NCBI GenBank assembly: GCA_024235935.1
Contig: JACKLL010000015.1
Coordinates: 10,912 to 74,911, forward strand
DNA from: Rhodoferax sp.
GTDB lineage: Bacteria > Pseudomonadota > Gammaproteobacteria > Burkholderiales > Burkholderiaceae_C
Direction: 5' to 3'
Length of the DNA: 64,000 nucleotides
Part shown: positions 43,216 through 52,068 of the stretch, in pieces
Position numbering within the stretch: position 1 is the first letter of the stretch
How the letters are laid out: the number at the start of each line of letters is the position of its first letter
The notes under the pieces: model-generated
What the model saw: the letters and a program-made list of their open reading frames with translations, nothing else
Told to the model about the DNA's origin: nothing
Database searches by the model: none
Program-made: the position numbers and the translations under genes

Positions 43216-45519
43216 ATGGTTCTGATTCCCCGCCCGGCAAATTGCTGGACCACCTGAACCCGGGCAACGGGCTGCCGTCACGCTGCCGGTAAGACATGCG
43301 CTGATCCTGGCAGGGGCCGGCTCCGGGCAAAGACGCGAAGGTGCTGAAGCCACCCCGCATACAACCTGCTGCAGACCGGGCGGAATCACGCCGGTAAGCA
43401 TCCTGGCAGTGACCTTCACCAACAAGGGCGGCCAAGATGCTGACGCGCCACCATGCTGCCGGTGTGCGCTGTGGATCAAGCGCTATGCAACCGCTTTCTG
43501 CGCGCACTACAAGCTTCGCGAACCTGCGCGATCGTTCCAGATCCTGGATACCCAGGACCAGCTCGCAAGCGATCAAGCGCCTGTTCAAGCAGTTCCGGCA
43601 TCGACGTGAGCGTTTCCCGCCCAAGCAGACGCTGTGGTTCATCGCCGGCTGCAAGGAAGATGGCCTGCGGCCCAACATGATCGACGCCCGTGACGCCGAC
43701 ACGCGCAGAAGGTCAGAGATCTACCAGCTGTACACGAGGCAAATTTGTGCGAAGGCGTGGTCGACTTCGGCAGCGAGCTGTTGCTGCGCAGCACAGAAGC
43801 TGCTGCGCGCGACAACGACCCCGATCCGAGGCACTACCAGCGGCGCTTCGCCGCTAATCCTGATCGACGAGTTCCGGGACACCAACAAGCTGCAATACGC
43901 GTGGATCAGATGCTGCTGGCCGGCTCCGGGCGCCGGATCGTCGATCGGCGACGATGCGCAGTTCCATCCACCGGCAGCGTGCTGGCCGTGGAACGGCGAC
44001 CAGGCATCTGCATTCCACGGCGCGCGGGTCGGCAACATGACCGTTCGTGCGCGAGTTCAGGTCGGCACCAGATCAAGCTGGAGCAGAACTACCGCTCCAC
44101 CAGCAACATCTGGACAGCGCCAACGCGCTGATCAGCCCTAACGCCAAGCGCCTGGGCAGAACTGCACCGACGGCGGGGCCCAGGCGAGCCGGGTCAAGGT
44201 CACGGTCGCCGAGCGATTTCGCCGAGGCGCAGTGGATGGTCGAGGAGATGCGCCAGCTGGTGCGTGACGGCATCGCGCACCAGGAGATCGCGGTGCTGTA
44301 CCGCAGCAACGCGCAAAGCCGGGTCATCGAGACCGCCTTGTTCAACGCCGGCATGCCGTACCGCGTCTATGGCGGCCTGCGCTTCTTCGAGCGGGCCGAG
44401 ATCAAGCATGCGCTGGCCTACCTGCGCCTGCTGGAGAACCCGGGCGACGACACCAGCTTTCTGCGCGTGGTCAACTTTCCGCCGCGTGGCATCGGCGCGC
44501 GCAGCCTGGAGCAGCTGCAGGACGCGGCACGCAGCTCCGGCAAGTCGCTGCACGACGCCACACATGCGGTGTCCGGCAAGGCCGGCGCCAATCTGGGGGC
44601 CTTTGTCGCGCGCATCGACGTGTTGCGCGAGCAGACCCAGGGCCTGTCGCTGCGCGAGATCATCGAGCTGGTGCTCGAGCACAGCGACCTGATCGCGCAT
44701 TACAAGGGGGAGCGCGAGGGCGCCGACCGGATCGAGAATCTGGAAGAGCTGGTCAACGCCGCCGAGAGCTTCGTCACCCAGGAAGGCTTCGGCCGCGATG
44801 CGGTGGCGCTGCCGGTCGACGAGCTGGCACCGCCGCCGGACGCCGAAACCGGCGAGACCCTGTCGCCGCTGGCGGCCTTCCTGACGCACGCGGCGCTGGA
44901 ATCGGGCGACAACCAGGCCCAGGCCGGGCAGGACGCGGTGCAGCTGATGACGGTGCATGCCAGCAAAGGGCTGGAGTTCGACTGCGTCTTCATCGGCGGC
45001 ATGGAAGAGGGCCTGTTCCCGCACGAGAACGCGATGAGCGACCACGACGGCCTGGAGGAGGAGCGCCGCCTGATGTACGTCGCGATCACCCGGGCCCGCC
45101 AGCGCCTGTACCTGAGCCATTCGCAGACCCGCATGCTGCACGGGCAGACCCGCTACAACATGCGCAGCCGCTTCTTCGACGAACTGCCGGAAGCCGCGCT
45201 CAAGTGGATCACGCCCAGGCGCAGCGGCTTTGGCGAGTTCGCCGGGGCCGCGGCCGGCGGCGGCAGCGCGTCGTCATGGGCGCTCGGCAGTGCGCGCGGC
45301 GGCATCCCGTCGCACCAGGCCACCGCGCCAGTGGCACGGGCGGCAGACGACGGCCAGGCCCTGCGCGTCAAGATGAAGGTGTTCCATGCCAAGTTCGGCG
45401 AAGGCACGGTGCTGGTGCTGGAGGGCAGCGGGGACGATGCCCGGGCGCAGATCAATTTCCCGCGCCATGGCATCAAGTGGCTGGCGCTGTCGGTCGCCAA
45501 GCTGACGCCGGTACCCTGA
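43216..45519 (+). pseudogene. uvrD: UvrD/PcrA/Rep-family DNA helicase, N-terminal 40% frame-disrupted
   Basis: Superfamily 1A 3'-5' DNA helicase of repair and replication-fork maintenance. From about 44215 to the stop at 45519 the protein is clean: AEAQWMVEEM, YRVYGGLRFFERAEIKHALA, MTVHASKGLEFDCVFIGG, MEEGLFPH, EEERRLMYVAITRARQRLY, and a C-terminal part with KVFHAKFGEGTVL. Upstream (43216-44214) the expected motifs appear only in shifting frames: LDHLNP, LILAGAGSG, AVTFTNK, FQILDTQDQLA, KQTLWFIAGCKEDGL, KLEQNYRSTSN. The total span of 768 codons equals a normal family member, so the gene is probably intact in the organism and the upstream part mis-sequenced. Confidence 0.85.
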
Positions 45520-45603
45520 GGACGGCCCGCGGCCCCGGGCCTGTGGGATCATGGAACCCGCCATGGCCGATGGCATCCAACCGCCTTTCTCCGAGGAGTC
45601 CCC

Positions 45604-46071
45604 ATGAAAATGCATCTGGTCAGCCTGCTGCTGGTCGCCCTGTCGGCCTCGGTGCCGCTGCATGCCGCCGACACTGGCCCGGTCTCCGCCAAGACCAGTG
45701 TCTCCGACCGCCTGAAGACCGCCCGGGCGGCGATCCAGGCCAAGGAATGGAAGAAGGCCCTGGCCGAGCTGAACCTGGCCGCGCGGGAAGAGCCGCGCAA
45801 CGCCGATGTCCAGAACCTGCTGGGCTACAGCTACCGCAAGCAGGGCACGCCGGACCTGCCCAAGGCCTTCGAGCACTACCAGGCCGCACTGCGCCTGGAC
45901 CCGCGGCACAAGGGGGCGCACGAGTACATCGGCGAGGCCTATCTGATGGACAGGAAGCCGGCCGAGGCAGAGAAGCACCTCGCATCCCTGGCGCAGATCT
46001 GCGGCAACACCAGCTGCGAGGAATACGAGGACCTGGCCAAGGCGATGGCCGACTACAAGGCGCGCCACTGA
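45604..46071 (+). CDS. Exported tetratricopeptide-repeat protein
   Basis: 155 aa with a Sec signal peptide (MKMHLVSLLLVALSASVPLHA). Then come two to three TPR-like helix pairs (AIQAKEWKKALAELNLAARE, NLLGYSYRKQG, AFEHYQAALRLDPRHKGAHE, YIGEAYLMDRKPAEAEKHL). Two cysteines (QICGNTSCEEY) near the end may form a disulfide. It lies 84 bp after uvrD. Likely a periplasmic scaffold; partner unknown. Confidence 0.88.
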   Translation: MKMHLVSLLLVALSASVPLHAADTGPVSAKTSVSDRLKTARAAIQAKEWKKALAELNLAAREEPRNADVQNLLGYSYRKQGTPDLPKAFEHYQAALRLDPRHKGAHEYIGEAYLMDRKPAEAEKHLASLAQICGNTSCEEYEDLAKAMADYKARH

Positions 46072-46090
46072 CGCCTTGTGCAGGCGCCGC

Positions 46091-46849
46091 TCAGCGGCGC
46101 GGCATGGTGGCCGGGTGCGGCTGTCCGGCTTTTTCGTCCATGTAGCCGCTGCCGTCCCGCGTGCCCTTGTGACCCTTGATCTGCCAGGCGGTGCGTTGAC
46201 CGGCGAGGCGGGCCAGCATTTCCATTTCTTCGTCGGTGTGGTTCAGTGCGCCGGCCGGCGTCAGCATGCGGCCGTTGCGGGGCTCGGTTTCGGCCCAGAA
46301 CGCCTGGTGGTATTCGGACTGGCTGGTCAGCTGTTCGCCGGGGGTGAACAGGTCGACGGTGCCATAGCAGTTGCAGAAATAGCTGCGGCCGCCCTGTTGC
46401 GGCGCGACCTCGGTGTAGACACCGGTGCCGCGGATGCCGGCCGTCAGCGTGGGGGTCACGATCATGCGCCGCTCTCCGCGTCCCCAGACACTGGCCACGG
46501 CGCCCGCGAACAGCCGCAGGATGCTCACGGCGTTGATCGAACTGGCGCGCTCGACCGCCATCTGCGTGTTCTGTCGTACCTTGAAGGATGCGTTGCCCAC
46601 GACGAACACCAGCGTGGTGCCGGGGCCAGTCGAAACCTGGTCCCCGGTCTGGATCGTGTGCCCGGGCAGCAGCCGCGCACCGTTGAGCAGGGCGTCGCCC
46701 TGCAGTTCGATGATGTTGCTGCGTTCCTGTGCCTGAGCCGCGCTGAAGCCGCCGGCTGCGGTCCAGGCCGCAGCGGCGGCCAGAAAATTGCGGCGCTGGT
46801 GCCAGGATACCTCGGCGTCGGTTCGGTCAGGCAGGAAGTGTCGGTTCAT
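46091..46849 (-). CDS. Tat-exported FecR-domain protein
   Basis: 252 aa. The N-terminus carries a twin-arginine motif, HQRRNFLAAAAAWTA, then AAQAQ as cleavage region. The FecR-like beta domain includes NGARLLPGHTIQTGDQVSTG, TTLVFVVGNASFKVRQNTQ, RLFAGAVASVWG and TLTAGIRGTGVY. A CNCYG motif follows. Classical FecR is a transmembrane sigma regulator; this one has no partner sigma-factor gene and is probably periplasmic. Its start overlaps the 3' end of the upstream membrane-protein gene by 23 bp, so the two are coupled. Confidence 0.88.
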   Translation of the reverse strand: MNRHFLPDRTDAEVSWHQRRNFLAAAAAWTAAGGFSAAQAQERSNIIELQGDALLNGARLLPGHTIQTGDQVSTGPGTTLVFVVGNASFKVRQNTQMAVERASSINAVSILRLFAGAVASVWGRGERRMIVTPTLTAGIRGTGVYTEVAPQQGGRSYFCNCYGTVDLFTPGEQLTSQSEYHQAFWAETEPRNGRMLTPAGALNHTDEEMEMLARLAGQRTAWQIKGHKGTRDGSGYMDEKAGQPHPATMPRR

Positions 46850-47624
46850 CTTTTTCCTCTGGCGTGAGCTGGAAACAATCTCGGAACGTGAAGTAGGTCG
46901 AGGTCATGATCATGGCCGTGATCATCAGTGTGCCCGGCACGAACACCATGCCGGCCAGCGGCGGACTGCCCAGCGGGCCTGCCAGCAAGGTCACCAGTTG
47001 CACCAGCACTGCCATGATGCCGACCCAGGCCAGGCCGAACAGTGTGAAGGCCCAGAAGTTGCGCATGCAGGCGACCAGGCTGAAGAACAGGCTTTTCACC
47101 GGGGCGACCCGGTGCCAGTGTACAAGCGCTGGTGCATGCCAGAACATCAGCGACAGTGGCAACTGCAGTGCCAGGAAGGTCAGCATGCCGCTCCACAACT
47201 CGGGGTCGCGTGCAATGTCGGCCGGTGAGGTGGTTCCGGCGATATAGCCGCTGGCGAACTTGCCACCGTCCACCAGCGTGGTGGCGCCGATCACCAGCCA
47301 CAAGCCGGCGCCGTACATGACACCCAGCGTCAACATGGCCCGCAATTGCTGGCGTCCGGCGCGAAACGCGCTCAGAAACACCATCGGCATCGGGAAGTTG
47401 CCGGCGTCCGCTTCGCGCGTCGCGGCCATGAAACCCAGCGTACAGGCGGGTAGCAGCGCCATCGTCAGGGCCAGGCCGACCACGGGCACCAGGCTGGCCA
47501 GTGACATGATGGCCAGAAACATGAAAAACAGGCCGGTCAGGGCCAGTGGCTGGCGGAAGAAAGTGCGGATGCCCAGCCGGACCCACAGGATACCGGTGCG
47601 GGCGGGGACGATATTGAGCTTCAT
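46827..47624 (-). CDS. BPSS1780-family integral membrane protein
   Basis: 265 aa starting MKLNIVPARTGILWVRLGIR, the hallmark of this Burkholderiales family of unknown function. Five to six hydrophobic segments: LFFMFLAIMSLASLVPVVGL, GVMYGAGLWLVIGATTLV, MLTFLALQLPLSLMFWHAPA, AFTLFGLAWVGIMAVLVQLV and GTLMITAMIMTSTYFTF. FWHAPALVHWHRVAPVKSLF is a conserved loop. It overlaps the FecR-domain gene, suggesting a membrane-periplasm pair. Confidence 0.88.
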   Translation of the reverse strand: MKLNIVPARTGILWVRLGIRTFFRQPLALTGLFFMFLAIMSLASLVPVVGLALTMALLPACTLGFMAATREADAGNFPMPMVFLSAFRAGRQQLRAMLTLGVMYGAGLWLVIGATTLVDGGKFASGYIAGTTSPADIARDPELWSGMLTFLALQLPLSLMFWHAPALVHWHRVAPVKSLFFSLVACMRNFWAFTLFGLAWVGIMAVLVQLVTLLAGPLGSPPLAGMVFVPGTLMITAMIMTSTYFTFRDCFQLTPEEKDEPTLPA

Positions 47625-47740
47625 GGTGTGCTTGTGCCAGTCGGGTGTCGTGCGGTGTCTGGCGTCCGCAGGCGGTTCAGCCGCCTATTGTCAGCGAAAT
47701 GGATGTCGGCCCGGGTTGCGGCCGCCGGTTGGGGTTTATC

Positions 47741-48730
47741 TCAATGGTCGGCGCCGCCGAGGACCAGGGGCGCCTGCACCCGCTGGCGCAGTACCCGTTC
47801 GAAATGGGTCGGGTCATGCGGCTGGAGCATCGATGCTTCACGCGGCAGGTACAGGTCCCACAGGCGGGAGATCCAGAAACGCAATGCGCCGGCCCGCGCC
47901 ATCGCCGGCAGCAGCGCACGTTCGGCTGTCGTCAGCGGGCGCACCGCGCCGTAGGCCTGGAGCATGCGGCTGGTTCGCTCCGGGTCGGCAATGCCGGTGG
48001 ACAGATCGATGCACCAGTCGTTCAGGCACACGGCAATGTCGAACAGCCAGCTGTCGATGCCAGCGAAATAGAAGTCGAAGAAGCCGCCAAGCACCGGTGA
48101 ACTGGCGTCGGTTTCGGCCCCGGAGGCGAACAGGACGTTGTCGCGGAAAAGGTCGGCATGGATGGCGCCGCGCGGCAGGGCGGCATAGGCGGAACTGGCC
48201 GCGACATGGTTCTGGTAGGCCAGCTCGCTTTGCAGCAGGGCGGCCTGTGGCGGGTCGACATAGGGCAACACCACCGGGACGGTCGCATTCCACCAGTCCA
48301 GGCCGCGCAGATTGGGCTGCGCCAGCGGGTAGTCGCGACCTGCCAGGTGCATGCGTGCCAGCATCGCACCGACCGCCGCACAATGGGCGCCACCGGGCGC
48401 CAGCGCACTGCGGCCGGCCAGCTTGTTGACGACGGTGGCCGGCTTGCCCTTGAGCGTGTGCAGGTAGGTGCCCTCGGCGTCCTGTGCCGGATCGGGGACC
48501 GGAATGCCCTTGCCGGCCAGGTGCTTCATCAAGGCCAGGTAGAACGGCAGCTGCTCGAAGCTCAGACGCTCGAACAGCGTCAGCACATACTCGCCCCGGT
48601 CGGTGCTGACGAAGTAGTTGGTATTTTCGATGCCGCCGGCACAGCCCTGCATCGCATGCAGTTCGCCGAGCCCAAGGCTATGGATCAGGTCGCCGGCCTC
48701 AGCGGGCGCGACCTCCGTATAGACCGCCAT
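47741..48730 (-). CDS. thrB: Homoserine kinase (type II, APH-like fold)
   Basis: Phosphorylates homoserine in threonine synthesis. The 329-aa protein is of the ThrB2 kind with aminoglycoside-phosphotransferase fold, not GHMP: MAVYTEVAPAEAGDLI, GGIENTNYFV, YVLTLFERLSFEQLPFYLAL, the catalytic loop GAIHADLFRDNVLF and FFDFYFAGIDSWLFDIAVC with the metal-binding Asp. It is 17 bp after the DUF2782 gene on the same strand. Confidence 0.96.
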   Translation of the reverse strand: MAVYTEVAPAEAGDLIHSLGLGELHAMQGCAGGIENTNYFVSTDRGEYVLTLFERLSFEQLPFYLALMKHLAGKGIPVPDPAQDAEGTYLHTLKGKPATVVNKLAGRSALAPGGAHCAAVGAMLARMHLAGRDYPLAQPNLRGLDWWNATVPVVLPYVDPPQAALLQSELAYQNHVAASSAYAALPRGAIHADLFRDNVLFASGAETDASSPVLGGFFDFYFAGIDSWLFDIAVCLNDWCIDLSTGIADPERTSRMLQAYGAVRPLTTAERALLPAMARAGALRFWISRLWDLYLPREASMLQPHDPTHFERVLRQRVQAPLVLGGADH

Positions 48731-48747
48731 GGATCAGGACAGGGGAT

Positions 48748-49086
48748 TCAAAATCCCAGTACTTTCCAGACCCGGGTTCCACCGGTGTTGCCGGTGCTGC
48801 TGCGTTCGCCGCGGGTCAGGTTGCTGTTGCCGCGCTCCGGGACGACGTCATAGGCAGGCATGCCGCCCTTGGGCGACACCACGATGCTCTGGGTTTCGCC
48901 ACCCACCCGCAGCTCGTCGATGCGCGAGCCGGCGTCCTCGATGCGGATCCGTTCGATGCGCTGATCGGGCCGCTGTGCCGAGGTCGGTGCCGCTGCATCG
49001 GCCGGCGGCGTCTGCGCGTGGGTCAACCCGGTTCCGGTGAGGGCCAGGGCCATGAGCACGGCGGTGGCAAGGCGTAGGTGAAGCAT
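48748..49086 (-). CDS. DUF2782-family exported protein
   Basis: 112 aa with a signal peptide (LATAVLMALALTGTGLTHA, then QTPP). The conserved core is QRIERIRIEDAGSRIDELRV, GETQSIVVSPKG, MPAYDVVPERG and the final RVWKVLGF. Function unknown. Its location between thrB and divergent polA is typical of Burkholderiales. A much longer open frame in this phase runs antisense to polA and is not coding. Confidence 0.9.
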   Translation of the reverse strand: MLHLRLATAVLMALALTGTGLTHAQTPPADAAAPTSAQRPDQRIERIRIEDAGSRIDELRVGGETQSIVVSPKGGMPAYDVVPERGNSNLTRGERSSTGNTGGTRVWKVLGF

Positions 49087-49197
49087 GCGGCGATTGTAGA
49101 ACCACCGGTCGCATTGCGTGGCAGGCAAAATGCACGGACGCACGGCCGGTCCGGTTTCCGGGGAAACCGCCGGCATCCCCACCCTGCAAGGAAATTC

Positions 49198-52014
49198 ATG
49201 AGCGACACACAGACCACCATCGACATGCCCGTACAGGGCCGGCAACGCAAGCTGCTGCTGGTCGACGGGTCGAGCTATCTGTACCGGGCCTTCCACGCCA
49301 TGCCCGACCTGCGCGCTGTCCCGGACGACCCCACCAGCGCCGCCACCGGCGCCATCCGCGGCATGGTCAACATGATGCAAAGCCTGCGCAAGGAAGTCCC
49401 GGCCGACTACGCCGCCTGCGTCTTCGACGCCAAGGGTCCTACTTTCCGCGACGCCATCTACCCTGAGTACAAGGCGCAGCGCAGCCCCATGCCCGACGAT
49501 CTGCGCGCGCAGATTCCGCCCATCCACGAGGTGGTGCGGCTGTTGGGCTGGACCGTGCTCGACGTGCCGGGTGTCGAGGCCGACGACGTGATTGGTACGC
49601 TGGCCGTCACGGCGGCGGCCCAGGGCATCGAGGTCATCATCTCCAGTGGCGACAAGGATCTGGCGCAGCTGGTCGACGAACACATCACCATCGTCGACAC
49701 CATGAACGGCAAGCGGCGCGACCTGGCCGGCGTGGAGGCCGAATTTGGCGTGCCGGCGCGGCTGATGGTCGACTACCAGACGCTGGTCGGCGACACCGTC
49801 GACAACGTGCCCGGTGTCGAAAAGGTCGGCCCCAAGACCGCTGCCAAGTGGCTGCAGGAATACGGCTCGCTCGATGCGCTGGTGGCCAACGCCGATGCGA
49901 TCAAGGGCGTGGCCGGGCAGAACCTGCGCAAGGCCCTGGACTGGCTGCCGATCGGGCGCAGCCTGCTGACCGTCAAGACAGATTGCGACCTGGGCGAATG
50001 GGTCGATGGATTGCCGGCGCTGGACGCGATCGCCATCGGGCAGATGGACGTCGAAGGTCTGAAGCAGTTCTACGAGACCTATGGCTTCAAGGGCCTGGTG
50101 CGCTCCCTGTCCGACGCATCTGCCGCGAAGGCGGGCACTGCAGACGCACCGGGCGACATGGCACAGGCTGCAGGCACGGAGTCTGCCGTGCCGCCGCAGC
50201 CGCGCACGACGACGGTGCAATACGAGACCATCCTGGACTGGGCCACGCTCGACCGCTGGCTGGAGCGCCTGCGCCAGGCGGAGCTGGCGGCCGTCGATAC
50301 CGAGACCACCTCGCTGGACGCGATGCGGGCCGAGATCGTCGGCGTGAGCTTCAGCATCACGCCGGGAGAGGCCGCGTATGTGCCGCTGGCACACAACTAT
50401 CCGGGCGCCCCCCAGCAACTGCCGCGCGATGCGGTGCTGGAGCGGCTCAAGCCCTGGCTCGAGGACGCCGCCTGTCCCAAGCTGGGCCAGCACATCAAGT
50501 ATGACCGGCACGTGTTTGCCAACCACGGCATCGAGGTGCAGGGTTACGTGCACGACACCATGCTGCAGAGCTACGTGCTGGAAGTGCACCGCCCGCACGG
50601 GCTCGCCAGCCTGGCCGAGCGCCACCTGGGCCGCACCGGCATCAGCTACGAGGACCTGTGCGGCAAGGGCGCACACCAGATCGGCTTCGACCAGGTCGAC
50701 ATCGAACGCGCCGCCGAATACTCCTGCGAGGACTCGGACCAGACGCTGGACGTGCACCGGGTGTTGTGGCCGCGCATCCAGGCCGATGCCAAGCTGGCCT
50801 TCATCTACCAGCTCGAGATCGACAGCAGCGAGGCCTTGTACCGGATCGAGCGCAACGGCGTGCTGATCGATGCACCGACGCTTGCAGCGCAAAGCCATGC
50901 GCTGGGCCAGCGCATCATGCAGCTCGAGACCGAGGCGCATGAACTGGCGGGGCAGCCGTTCAACCTGGGCAGCCCGAAACAGATCGGCGAGATTTTCTTC
51001 GGCAAGCTGGGGCTTCCGGTCGTCAAGAAAACCGCCACCGGCGCCCCGAGCACCGATGAGGAGGTGCTGGAAAAGCTGGCGGAAGACTTTCCGCTGCCGG
51101 CCAAGATTCTGGAGCACCGGGGCCTGGCCAAGCTCAAGGGCACGTATACCGACAAGCTGGCACAACTGGCCTTGCCGCGTACCGGGCGCGTGCACACCCA
51201 CTATGCCCAGGCGGTGGCGGTGACCGGCCGCCTGTCGAGCAACGACCCGAACCTGCAGAACATCCCGATCCGCACTGCCGAGGGGCGGCGGGTGCGCGAG
51301 GCCTTCGTGGCGCCGCCAGGCCATGTGATCGCCAGCGCCGACTACAGCCAGATCGAGCTGCGCATCATGGCGCACATCAGCGAGGACGAGGCGCTGGTGC
51401 GCGCGTTTGCCCAGGGCATGGACGTGCACCGGGCCACCGCCGCCGAGGTCTTCGGCGTCACGCCCGAGCAGGTCAGCAGCGAGCAGCGCCGCTACGCCAA
51501 GGTCATCAACTTCGGCCTGATCTACGGCATGAGCGCCTTCGGTCTGGCGCGCAGCCTGTCGATCGACAACACGGCGGCCAAGAATTACATCGACCGCTAT
51601 TTCCAGCGCTATCCGGGCGTCAAGCGCTACATGGATGAAACCCGCGAGTCGGCGCGCGAAAAAGGCTATGTCGAGACCGTGTTCGGCCGTCGCCTGTACC
51701 TGCCCGAGATCCGCTCGCCGAACGGCCCGCGCCGCAGCGGGGCCGAGCGCCAGGCCATCAATGCGCCGATGCAGGGGACGGCCGCGGACCTGATCAAGCT
51801 CAGCATGGTCAAGGTGCAGCAGACGCTGGACGCGCAGGGCCGTGGCACGAAAATGATCATGCAGGTGCACGACGAACTGGTGTTCGAAGTGCCCGATGCG
51901 GAGGTCGACTGGCTGCGCACGGAAATACCGGCCCTGATGGCATCGGTGGCAACGCTGCGGGTGCCGCTGCTGGCCGAGATCGGCGTCGGCGCCAACTGGG
52001 ACCAGGCGCACTGA
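49198..52014 (+). CDS. polA: DNA polymerase I
   Basis: 938 aa with all three domains. The 5'-3' exonuclease (residues 1 to about 270) shows LLLVDGSSYLYRAFHAMP, DVPGVEADDVIGTLA, SSGDKDLAQLV and GDTVDNVPGVEKVGPKTA. The 3'-5' exonuclease keeps its DxE pair in AAVDTETTSLDAM (about 365), so proofreading is probably retained. The polymerase domain has ADYSQIELRIMAHIS (about 714), KVINFGLIYGMSAFGLA and MQVHDELVFEVP (about 887). Acts in Okazaki-fragment maturation and repair. ATG 49198 follows AAGGAAA. Confidence 0.99.
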   Translation: MSDTQTTIDMPVQGRQRKLLLVDGSSYLYRAFHAMPDLRAVPDDPTSAATGAIRGMVNMMQSLRKEVPADYAACVFDAKGPTFRDAIYPEYKAQRSPMPDDLRAQIPPIHEVVRLLGWTVLDVPGVEADDVIGTLAVTAAAQGIEVIISSGDKDLAQLVDEHITIVDTMNGKRRDLAGVEAEFGVPARLMVDYQTLVGDTVDNVPGVEKVGPKTAAKWLQEYGSLDALVANADAIKGVAGQNLRKALDWLPIGRSLLTVKTDCDLGEWVDGLPALDAIAIGQMDVEGLKQFYETYGFKGLVRSLSDASAAKAGTADAPGDMAQAAGTESAVPPQPRTTTVQYETILDWATLDRWLERLRQAELAAVDTETTSLDAMRAEIVGVSFSITPGEAAYVPLAHNYPGAPQQLPRDAVLERLKPWLEDAACPKLGQHIKYDRHVFANHGIEVQGYVHDTMLQSYVLEVHRPHGLASLAERHLGRTGISYEDLCGKGAHQIGFDQVDIERAAEYSCEDSDQTLDVHRVLWPRIQADAKLAFIYQLEIDSSEALYRIERNGVLIDAPTLAAQSHALGQRIMQLETEAHELAGQPFNLGSPKQIGEIFFGKLGLPVVKKTATGAPSTDEEVLEKLAEDFPLPAKILEHRGLAKLKGTYTDKLAQLALPRTGRVHTHYAQAVAVTGRLSSNDPNLQNIPIRTAEGRRVREAFVAPPGHVIASADYSQIELRIMAHISEDEALVRAFAQGMDVHRATAAEVFGVTPEQVSSEQRRYAKVINFGLIYGMSAFGLARSLSIDNTAAKNYIDRYFQRYPGVKRYMDETRESAREKGYVETVFGRRLYLPEIRSPNGPRRSGAERQAINAPMQGTAADLIKLSMVKVQQTLDAQGRGTKMIMQVHDELVFEVPDAEVDWLRTEIPALMASVATLRVPLLAEIGVGANWDQAH

Positions 52015-52068
52015 GCCGGGTCGGGTCGTGCCGTGCCTGGCGACAGCCATGCCGCAGGCCGGGCTGGC

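Noticed and set aside
41100..44215. Interpretation of the broken genes as an insertion-sequence graveyard or phage remnant
   Set aside because: The readable motifs belong to housekeeping-type enzymes (hydrolase, GuaC, UvrD), not to transposases or phage proteins, and the damage ends abruptly mid-gene.
48748..52050. 1100-codon open frame on the minus strand across polA
   Set aside because: It is antisense to a perfect polA with all motifs; only its last 112 codons (the DUF2782 protein) have a signal peptide and family motifs. Long antisense frames are expected in high-GC DNA.
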